15,958 nt of DNA from Eggerthellaceae bacterium UBA3686 (lineage in GTDB: Bacteria > Actinomycetota > Coriobacteriia > Coriobacteriales > Eggerthellaceae). The stretch is from contig DFIX01000056.1 in assembly GCA_002371495.1 (NCBI GenBank), forward strand, positions 1 through 15,958. Direction: 5' to 3'. Below, in pieces: positions 7,016 to 13,127 of the stretch. A model generated the notes under the pieces. That model saw only the letters and a program-made list of their open reading frames with translations, did not search any database and was not told the origin of the DNA. A program made the position numbers and the translations under genes. The number at the start of each line of letters is the position of its first letter. Positions within the stretch are counted from its first letter, which is position 1.

Positions 7016-7071
7016 ACAACCAGTTCGGCCGTGCGGGCTTAATGCTACAAAGGGAAGACGCTTTGGCTCGC

Positions 7072-8628
7072 TTACAGGCTCATGAACTCATGAGCCTTCG
7101 CGGCGGCCTCTTCGGCGTTGGCCGTGTAGGCGTCGGCCCCTATTTCGTCGGCGAACTCGGGGCTCGCGGCGGCGCCTCCGATCATGACGAAGACCTGCTC
7201 GCGAAGCTTCGCTTTTTTCAATGCTTCGACGATGGCGCGTGCGTTCTCCAATAGCTCGGTGCGATTTACCGATATGAGCACGAGGTTGCAGTTCGGGTTG
7301 TTGCGTATGTGTTCGACGAACGCTTCGGGCGGAACTTGTCTGCCCAAATCGGCGACTTCGATATCGCGGCTTTCGAGCATGATGCGCACGAGGTTCTTCC
7401 CAATATCGTGGCCGTCTCCCATGACGGTGCCGATGACGGCGGTGCCCGTGATGGGTTTCTCGTCTTCGATGGCGAAGTAGGGCTGAAGCACCTCCATTGC
7501 AAGGTTGGTCGTCGCCACAGCTGCCATCATTTCAGTGGTGAAAATCTCGCCATTGCCATAGGCTCCGCCTGTGGCGTTCATGCCGGCGAGCAAACCCCTG
7601 TTCAACACGTGGTTTGCGGATACACCCAGTTCTATCGCGTATTCCACCAGCGGCACGATGTCTTTCATGCCGCCGCGGCGCACTGTTGAGCTGATTTCGT
7701 CCAGGACCGATACGATTCGCTCGGCAGCAAGCTCCGAAGAGCTTACTACGCGTCCCTGGTTGAGCGGTAGGTGTTCGGTAAGCTCCTCGATGATGGGGGC
7801 AAGGCGCTTTTCCTGGGAGCTCAGGTAAGCGAGCCCAAGGATATCTGGCTGAGCGTCGATCAGGGGAATTTGGACGGCTGCATGCGACGGGGGAGGCAGA
7901 TAGCCTTCGTCGTATACCACGATGCCGTCATTGACGAATGCGCTGACGATGGCAGGCACGCCCGGTATGAATTCCTCTATTTCAACCCCGATTTTCTCGA
8001 AGCGCTCGCGCATAGCGTCGGATGCCACCGAGGCAGATCCCTTTGGCCAAATCCATATTCTTTCGCCCCGTAGATCGTCGATTGTTAGCGAGACCCGTTT
8101 TGCGAGTCGGTGGTCGCTCGGAACGAAAACGAGCTGACCGGCTTTTGACAGTTCGGTAAAACGCAAAGATGATGGCGCATTGACGAGCGCAATATCGGAC
8201 GTAGACCAGAAATCGATGACGCCCTCGCGTAAAAGCTTTAGCGGGTCGCTGCTGCCGCAGGGGATGATCGAGAAAGAGACGGTCGATTGTGCGATGTTGA
8301 GCAGGAACGAAACGGTGTCGCGCGAGCAGTCGTTGACTCCGATGCGAATGGTTCCGGCAGCTGTGCCCTTGGCCATAGCCCGTGCAAGGCGAATGGTCTC
8401 GTCGTAATCCGATACCATACCCTTGATCGTTTCGTGCAAGAAAGCGCCCTCAGCTGTGAGCGAGGTGCCGGTGCGCGTGCGGTTGAACACTTTGAAACCG
8501 AGCTCGTTTTCGATGATCTTCAATTGGTATGTGAGCGCGGGTTGCGTGACATGCAGCTTTTTAGCCGTTGTCGTCATCGACTTGCATTCCGCCAAGACGA
8601 GCATCATGCGCATCTGCGAAATGTCCAC
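7072..8628 (-). CDS. LysR-type regulator fused to a corrinoid (B12-binding) methyl-carrier protein
   Basis: This 518-residue protein (counted from the GTG at 8628) joins two complete modules. Residues 5-61 are a LysR HTH (MRMMLVLAE, then AAKKL-type helix, VTQPALTYQLKIIE). About 93-284 is a LysR effector domain starting GTIRIGV. After a linker, about 299-386 is the helical cap of methyltransferase corrinoid proteins (GLLAGMN, then GEIFTTEMMAAV). About 392-514 is the cobalamin domain, with D405-G-H407-D-I-G410, the D-x-H-x-x-G motif whose histidine ligates cobalt, then KNLV, VADLGRQVP, the S453-x-x-x-T457 pair and IGGA (483-486). Known corrinoid partners of MttB-type enzymes (MtgC, MttC) are cap plus B12 domain only, without a regulator. 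The GTG start has a strong AAGGAAGGTGA ribosome site and gives the usual LysR N-terminus; an ATG at 8646 would add six residues with a weaker site. It converges on the mttB/BCCT block. Carrier, sensor or both remains open. Confidence 0.92.
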   Translation of the reverse strand: MDISQMRMMLVLAECKSMTTTAKKLHVTQPALTYQLKIIENELGFKVFNRTRTGTSLTAEGAFLHETIKGMVSDYDETIRLARAMAKGTAAGTIRIGVNDCSRDTVSFLLNIAQSTVSFSIIPCGSSDPLKLLREGVIDFWSTSDIALVNAPSSLRFTELSKAGQLVFVPSDHRLAKRVSLTIDDLRGERIWIWPKGSASVASDAMRERFEKIGVEIEEFIPGVPAIVSAFVNDGIVVYDEGYLPPPSHAAVQIPLIDAQPDILGLAYLSSQEKRLAPIIEELTEHLPLNQGRVVSSSELAAERIVSVLDEISSTVRRGGMKDIVPLVEYAIELGVSANHVLNRGLLAGMNATGGAYGNGEIFTTEMMAAVATTNLAMEVLQPYFAIEDEKPITGTAVIGTVMGDGHDIGKNLVRIMLESRDIEVADLGRQVPPEAFVEHIRNNPNCNLVLISVNRTELLENARAIVEALKKAKLREQVFVMIGGAAASPEFADEIGADAYTANAEEAAAKAHEFMSL

Positions 8629-8747
8629 GCGGTCACCTTCCTTCATTTCCGAGCCAGCTTTTCTTCCAAGTGCTCCATTCTACAGCAAAGCACCATGCAA
8701 CGTGATAGGGTAGATGGCAAATGATGTTAGTGCACGGGAAGACTGGT

Positions 8748-8782
8748 CGGGCGACACCGGCTCTAAACACCGGTGTCGCCCG
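8748..8782. terminator. Hairpin between the LysR-corrinoid gene and the upstream pair
   Basis: A perfect 13-bp stem, CGGGCGACACCGG (8748-8760) with CCGGTGTCGCCCG (8770-8782), has a 9-nt loop. On the - strand it lies downstream of the gene ending at 8900 and about 120 nt before the LysR-corrinoid start, so it probably ends the upstream transcript. No clear T run. Confidence 0.6.
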
Positions 8783-8880
8783 TCGAGCAGTCCGCGTAAC
8801 GTGTCTCGGAAGTATCTGCATCTGGCAGGCGTTGGCGGCACTCGTGGACATCGGGGCTGATGGCGGTTCGGCTCGAACGC

Positions 8881-8921
8881 CGCCATCGCCGCCCATTCGT
8901 TACGAACGGGCGGCGATGGCG
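8881..8921 (-). terminator. Hairpin with a stop codon in its loop
   Basis: The 14-base arms at 8881-8894 and 8908-8921 pair perfectly, continue after an A/C mismatch with TTCG/CGAA, and leave only the three bases 8900-8902 unpaired. Read on the - strand, those three bases are the TAA stop of the small helical protein gene. The 3' arm continues into non-coding sequence. Confidence 0.6.
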
Positions 8922-9223
8922 AACAGGTTGAAGTAACGCACGATGTTGTCGGCGTCCTCCTCGAACGTGCCATCGAAGAACAGCCGCAGGAACTCTTCGC
9001 GGGCCCGCAGGACTTCCTTAACGCGCGGGGAGCCTTGGGCCACGAGCACCTCTATGGTGGCGTCGAGCAGGTCAACCGCGCGGTCTATCGCGCCTTGCGC
9101 GCGTTTGTCTTTTCCTGCGCGGGTGGCGTTCACGGCCCTGCCAACCTCCGCGCCAATGTTGCCCATCTGCTCGAAGATCGAAAGCTGCGCCCAGCGTTCG
9201 CGGTCGATTTCGTAGTTAGCCAT
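8900..9223 (-). CDS. Small helical protein of unknown function, partner of the DUF5674-like gene
   Basis: The 107-residue product starts at ATG 9223 behind GGAGGAG, overlapping the upstream gene's end by 8 nt (start and TAA share ATGGCTAA), which implies translational coupling. A TTG six bases further upstream is less likely. The sequence is almost entirely helical and amphipathic: LSIFEQMGNIGAEVGRAVNA near the N-terminus, then ERA-like heptads (AIDRAVDLLDATIEVL), then a conserved-looking end VLRAREEFLRLFF followed by a stretch rich in acidic residues and YFNLFAIAAR. It resembles small four-helix-bundle proteins such as the S23/Avd type, but this is an impression, not an assignment. No membrane segment or catalytic motif is visible. 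Pairing with the upstream gene suggests a joint function or complex. Confidence 0.75.
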   Translation of the reverse strand: MANYEIDRERWAQLSIFEQMGNIGAEVGRAVNATRAGKDKRAQGAIDRAVDLLDATIEVLVAQGSPRVKEVLRAREEFLRLFFDGTFEEDADNIVRYFNLFAIAARS

Positions 9224-9557
9224 GCACAATCTCCTCCACGATCTCGACGATCAAGTTCCTGGTGGACTCGTCTTCGACCGAACGCGATCTGTTCCCTTGA
9301 GCCGGGCGGATGTTGATCATCGAGTCGAACTCGACGAAGTCTTCGTCGCCGAACGAGTCGGGGTAGAGGTTGATGCCCCAAAGGTCGCTTTGCCGCGAAC
9401 CCGATTCGAGCAGCAGCTGCTCTTCGTCGACGTGCAGTCCCGCGTCGACGACCATGGTGCGCTTCTCTACGTCGACGACCGCCTTCACGAGTTCGCCGTA
9501 CATGTTCTCGGCCATCTCCTCGAGCTCGTCGATGCCGATTCTATCCACTTGCTTCAT
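9216..9557 (-). CDS. DUF5674-like protein
   Basis: This is a 113-residue acidic cytoplasmic protein without signal or membrane segments. The core reads VVDAGLHVDEEQLLLESGS (37-55), then DLWGINLYPD (58-67), FVEFDSMINIRP (74-85) and GNRSR (88-92). I recognise this D-L-W-G-I-N-L-Y-P and F-D-S-M-I-N-I-R-P pattern as DUF5674; its function is not known to me. The ATG at 9557 follows AAGGGG (about 9562-9567). It is the first gene of a two-gene operon: its TAA overlaps the start of the gene at 9223. A TATAAT-like -10 sits at 9595-9590 on this strand, with no convincing -35. The compact overlapping pair resembles a toxin-antitoxin arrangement in layout only; there is no sequence evidence for toxicity. 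Confidence 0.8.
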   Translation of the reverse strand: MKQVDRIGIDELEEMAENMYGELVKAVVDVEKRTMVVDAGLHVDEEQLLLESGSRQSDLWGINLYPDSFGDEDFVEFDSMINIRPAQGNRSRSVEDESTRNLIVEIVEEIVHG

Positions 9558-9589
9558 CGCGTTCCCCTTGCTTTAGGTTCGTAAAAGGT

Positions 9590-9595
9590 ATTATA
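9590..9595 (-). promoter_or_regulatory. Possible -10 element of the DUF5674 operon
   Basis: TATAAT on the - strand lies about 33 nt upstream of the ATG at 9557. No good -35 sequence is found at 16-18 bp, so this is a partial promoter call. Confidence 0.3.
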
Positions 9596-9707
9596 GATCG
9601 CTTGCTGTCGGTTGCGCGGCTTCGCCCGGCACGACCGCCGCACTCCTTTATAAGGCGCCGTACCGCCGGTAGGTGTTTCACTCTGCCCCAGTGCTATAAA
9701 CTTAATG

Positions 9708-9723
9708 AAAACAGTCCTGTTTT
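9708..9723. promoter_or_regulatory. 16-bp palindrome upstream of the kinase remnant
   Basis: AAAACAG (9708-9714) and CTGTTTT (9717-9723) form a perfect inverted repeat with a 2-nt centre, 8 nt after a TATAAA (9695-9700). It could be an operator left over from the gene that once started here. The rest of 9600-9776 shows no coding potential I can support. Confidence 0.3.
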
Positions 9724-9776
9724 ATGAGATGATAAATCTGACCAGACCAATAGGTGCTTCATGAGAACAGCTTAAC

Positions 9777-10667
9777 TTGCTCGTGGACACGTCGGGTATC
9801 TCGGACGAATGGGTCGTCATTGACAAGCTGAGGCTGAACCAGATATTTCTCAACATTCTCTCGAACGCTGTCAAGTTCACGCCGCCGGGCGGCACGGTCA
9901 GTTTTCGGGCAACCCAAAAAACGCCCTCGGCCTCGGGCTTCGCTCTGTTCGAATTCCGCATCAAAGATACCGGCATCGGTATGAGCGAGGAGTTCCAGAA
10001 GACGATATTCGAGTCTTTCACCAGGGAGAAGACGAGCACGGTCAGCGGCATACAGGGGACTGGCCTCGGCATGGCCATAACGAAAAGCATCCTGGATATG
10101 ATGGGCGGGACCATTTCAGTCGACAGCGTGGTTGGAGAGGGAACTGAATTCGTCATCGATATCTCCTGCAAGCTGGCTGTTGAGCCTGCTGGGTCCATGC
10201 AGACCTTTGGGCCGAATGGGGCTGGCGGCAGCAAGCAGCGAGCATGGCAGGACGATTTCGCCGGAAAGCACATTTTGCTTGTCGAGGACAACGAAATGAA
10301 CCAGATGATCGCGGAGGCCATCCTTACGGAGCATGGCTTTGCGCTGGATATTGCGTCGGATGGCGAACGGGCGGTCGAGATGGTGAGCGGCGCTCCGCCC
10401 GGCACGTATGACGTAATTCTCATGGATATCCAGATGCCGAAGATGAACGGGTACGAGGCGTCGAAGCTCATCAGGCAGCTCGATGACGCAGAAAAAGCAT
10501 CGATACCCATCGTGGCCGTCACAGCAAACGCCTTCGAGGAGGATCGCAAGCTGGCATTCGAGGCTGGAATGAACGGGCATCTTGCGAAGCCCTACGATGT
10601 CCCTAAGATGATGGAAACCTTAGCCGATTTGATTGAGGGCATACAGGACGGCATGCACGAGCGTTAG
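9777..10667 (+). pseudogene. 5'-truncated hybrid histidine kinase (ATPase plus receiver domain)
   Basis: The open frame (296 codons from a TTG with no good ribosome site; an in-frame TGA lies at 9762) starts abruptly inside a sensor kinase. It keeps the ATP-binding domain: N box NILSNAVKFT (26-35), G1 box DTGIGM (64-69), F box region IFESFTREK (77-85) and G2 box GTGLGM (94-99). After a linker comes a full receiver domain (about 164-285) with acidic pocket E170-D171, phosphoacceptor D217 in LMDIQMP, T249 and K271 in LAKP. The input domain and the HisKA dimerisation domain with the phosphorylated histidine are missing. Without the H box it cannot autophosphorylate in the usual way, so it is most likely a remnant of a deletion. 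A functional stand-alone ATPase-receiver is possible but less likely. It neighbours another gene fragment. Confidence 0.65.
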
Positions 10668-10751
10668 CTTGGTTGAAATGCCCAGGAAAGCGTCCGCACC
10701 CCCCAGTATTGCGATTGCGTTTGCAACCAACCCCCATATGGCAGTCCCGTT

Positions 10752-10964
10752 TTGTACTTCGCAGCTCTGGCCGGCAGCCGCCTCCTGGCTGACGAGGGCC
10801 AGTTTAAAGAGAACATCTACAAAGAGATGGATCGCCTGCTGGCATCGTATGCCGCCAACCGTCCTGTGCTCGACGACGACGTACGTCTGGCTATGCGCGA
10901 AGCGCTCGGCAAGTCGGGTCTGGCTGAGGAGTGGTTCGACAAGATCGAGGAACTTGCCGAATAA
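10752..10964 (+). pseudogene. C-terminal fragment of an unknown protein
   Basis: About 70 codons read as coherent, mostly helical protein: LYFAALAGSRLLADEG, then FKENIYKEMDRLLASYAANRP, then DDDVRLAMREALGKSGLAEEW and an acidic end. The frame stays open upstream to about 10675, through a Cys-rich stretch (YCDCVCNQ), but has no ATG or ribosome site; the nearest possible start is a TTG at 10752. I do not recognise the family. It looks like the tail of a larger gene whose beginning is lost, next to the truncated kinase; a short real gene with a poor start cannot be excluded. Confidence 0.4.
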
Positions 10965-11265
10965 CGGATTAGCTAGCTGTCTGCAGCAAATCGACGCGGG
11001 CACTCCTTGCCGAAATGTCCGACATCGCGCCAGGGTTCAGAAGGTTTCGGGGCTCTGGCGCGATTTGTTTACGAGGGCGACGGCAGATGCGCGAAATGAC
11101 GGACGCTTCTAAGCGCCGGGCTCTTTTTCCCTTTGGTACATATTTTATGTAATCACTGATTTGTGCAAAACGCAGAATGTAAACGAGTTTGAAAACGAGT
11201 AGAATTTTCCGCATCTGCTTATAGATAAAAATTTTTTATAAAAGCTGATTGAAAGGGGTGATTCG
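10965..11265. other. Gap before the reductase gene
   Basis: This 301-nt gap holds the terminator at 11024-11070 and then an AT-rich leader (about 11131-11245) with a short direct repeat, AAACGAG, at 11181-11187 and 11193-11199 and several A/T tracts. The AT-rich part probably contains the promoter of the reductase gene, but no -35/-10 pair with proper spacing stands out. I see no further coding sequence. Confidence 0.5.
11024..11070 (+). terminator. Terminator after the decayed region
   Basis: A perfect 10-bp stem, ATCGCGCCAG (11024-11033) with CTGGCGCGAT (11055-11064), is followed at once by TTGTTT. It lies about 60 nt after the end of the protein fragment at 10964, so it probably belonged to that gene. 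Confidence 0.65.
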
Positions 11266-12882
11266 GTGGAGAACCGATTCAAGGACGCGCTCGAGAGAGG
11301 CGAGTTCGTCGTCACGTGCGAGATTATTCCCGGACGTGGAGCCCGCGAAGATGGCCAGGAGAAAGAATTTGCCGAGGCCAAGAACATCTACGCAACGGGT
11401 CGTGTACACGCTATGTCCATCACCGACAACCCGGGTGGCAACCCGGCGCTGCTGGCTGATACGCTCGGCAAGGAGTTCTTGGACGAGGGCATCGTTCCGC
11501 TGGTGCACTTTACCTGCAAAGACCGTTCGCGCAACCAGATTATCGCGCAGTTGTACGGCATGGAGCGCCAGGGCATCGAGAACCTTCTGTTCATGACTGG
11601 CGACTACCAGGTCTCTGGCTGGGACGGTCGTGCTCGTCCGGTGTTCGACCTTGACTCGGTGCATCTGCAGATGCTTGCCACCGAAATGAACAACGGCTTG
11701 GTCGTACCTGGCCGCAAGGGCCCCATGACCGAGAAACAGACGCATTTCTTCAACGGCGGCGTGGTCAATCCCTTCAAGTACCTCGAAGGCGAGGTCATCC
11801 CCCAGTACCTGAAGATGGAAAAGAAGATCATCGGCGGCGCGAAGTTCCTCATCACTCAGCTCGGCTACGATGCCCGCAAGATGGAAGAGCTCATCCGCTA
11901 TCGTAACGATCGCGGGTTCGATACGCCTATCATCGGCAACATCTTCCTGTTGACGCGCGGCGCTGCCAAGCTCATGCAGAAAGGCGCAATCGCCGGTGCT
12001 TACATCAGCCCCGAGCTCATGGCGACGCTCGAGGAAGAGGCGAAGGCCGAAGACAAGGGCAAGGGCGCCCGTATCGAGCGCGCCGCCCAGATGATCGCCA
12101 TCTGCAAGGGCCTCGGCTACGCAGGCGTGCACATTGGCGGTTTCGGCATCAACGCCGAGATGTTCTGCGGTATTCTCGACCGCGCCGAGGAACTTGCCCC
12201 ACAGTGGGAGGAATGCTACCAGAAGCTGCTGTTCGGCAAGAAAGACGGCTACTACATCTACGAAGAGTCGAAGGACGCCGCGGGTCACAACTCCGAAACC
12301 TTGGCTCCCAAGCCCGAGCAGGCGCGCTCGAAGAAGGTTTTCAGCAAGTGGGGCCTTTCGAAGTTCTTCCATCACTGGGTGCTCACGCTGGGCAAGCGTG
12401 GCGGCAAGATCCTCGAGAGCCGTATGGACTCGCTCGACAACAAGAAGGGCGTCTATCGTCATCATGGCCTCGAGCACACTGGCAAGTCCATGCTCTACGG
12501 TTGCATGGACTGCGGCGACTGCGGCCTGGAAGCAACGCTGTACACCTGCCCGATGACGCAGTGCCCCAAGTGCCAGCGTAACGGGCCGTGCGGCGGCACC
12601 TTCGACGGTTACTGCGAGGTGTTCCCCGACGGCAGCCGTTACTGCATCTGGTATAAGGCGTATCACAAGGCCAAGAGGGACAACGAGATGGAGCGCATCA
12701 CCAGCTTCATCACCCCGCCGAACCATTGGGAGCTGTACAGCTCTAGCCCGTGGAGCGCTTATACGCACCGTCGCGACAACTGCGCTGGCCGCATCCCCGT
12801 ATCGCTGGGTCTCGAGACCGGCGCGCAGGGTGGCATCATCGAGGATACCGATATGCTGAAGAAGGTCGAGACGAACCTGTAG
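11266..12882 (+). CDS. metF: Methylenetetrahydrofolate reductase, MetF-MetV fusion
   Basis: This 538-residue enzyme interconverts 5,10-methylene-THF and 5-methyl-THF. The N-terminal MetF barrel (about 1-315) shows TCEIIPGRG with E19 at the catalytic glutamate position, HFTCKDRSRNQI (81-92), LLFMTGDYQ (107-115) with D113 near the flavin, and FLITQLGYD (194-202). The C-terminal part (about 395-510) is a MetV-like MTHFR C-terminal domain with a dense cysteine set at 413, 416, 419, 428, 433, 436, 442, 450 and 460 (CMDCGDC, then CPMTQCPKC, then NGPCGG), which should bind zinc and/or an iron-sulfur cluster. In acetogens such as Moorella MetF and MetV are separate subunits; here they are one chain. 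The start is GTG, supported by GAAAGGGG at 11251-11258. It precedes fhs on the same strand by 245 nt with a hairpin between, so it is a separate or partly coupled unit. Electron donor or acceptor partners are not in view. Confidence 0.93.
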   Translation: MENRFKDALERGEFVVTCEIIPGRGAREDGQEKEFAEAKNIYATGRVHAMSITDNPGGNPALLADTLGKEFLDEGIVPLVHFTCKDRSRNQIIAQLYGMERQGIENLLFMTGDYQVSGWDGRARPVFDLDSVHLQMLATEMNNGLVVPGRKGPMTEKQTHFFNGGVVNPFKYLEGEVIPQYLKMEKKIIGGAKFLITQLGYDARKMEELIRYRNDRGFDTPIIGNIFLLTRGAAKLMQKGAIAGAYISPELMATLEEEAKAEDKGKGARIERAAQMIAICKGLGYAGVHIGGFGINAEMFCGILDRAEELAPQWEECYQKLLFGKKDGYYIYEESKDAAGHNSETLAPKPEQARSKKVFSKWGLSKFFHHWVLTLGKRGGKILESRMDSLDNKKGVYRHHGLEHTGKSMLYGCMDCGDCGLEATLYTCPMTQCPKCQRNGPCGGTFDGYCEVFPDGSRYCIWYKAYHKAKRDNEMERITSFITPPNHWELYSSSPWSAYTHRRDNCAGRIPVSLGLETGAQGGIIEDTDMLKKVETNL

Positions 12883-12892
12883 TGGTCTTGTT

Positions 12893-12927
12893 TGCCGGGG
12901 TGCGGGTTTCGACTCAGTGCCCCGGCA
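12893..12927 (+). terminator. Hairpin after the reductase gene
   Basis: A perfect 8-bp stem, TGCCGGGG (12893-12900) with CCCCGGCA (12920-12927), lies 10 nt after the stop. The loop contains GGTTTC and GACTCAG, which also occur together in the loop of the leader hairpin at 4420-4490. There is no T run. Downstream, 12990-13012 is AT-rich (TATATT, TATAGA) and could hold the fhs promoter, without a clear -35. Confidence 0.5.
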
Positions 12928-13127
12928 TGCAGAACGTGGGTTTTGCGGGAGAAGTTTTCGACATAGTGCATACTGCCGGAACGTGAACTATCGTATATTA
13001 ACTACTTATAGAGTGCATCGGTTTGACGCTACGTTACAGCTAGCGACTAAACATTGGTCCCAAGGTCATGCGGCAAACAAGGGGCTGCAGGCCTGGCAAG
13101 ATATCGAGCTATAAGGAGGCTTGAACA

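Noticed and set aside
8900..9557. Toxin-antitoxin assignment for the DUF5674 pair
   Set aside because: Only gene size and overlap suggest it; no toxin fold or antitoxin DNA-binding domain is visible.
11236..12768. A 510-codon open frame opposite the reductase gene
   Set aside because: Antisense shadow of the MetF-MetV gene, with no recognisable domain.
13000..13127. ZTP (pfl) or THF riboswitch in the fhs leader
   Set aside because: These are known upstream of folate genes, but I could not find the conserved ZTP core such as CCGCCTGGGC, nor a convincing THF-type fold.
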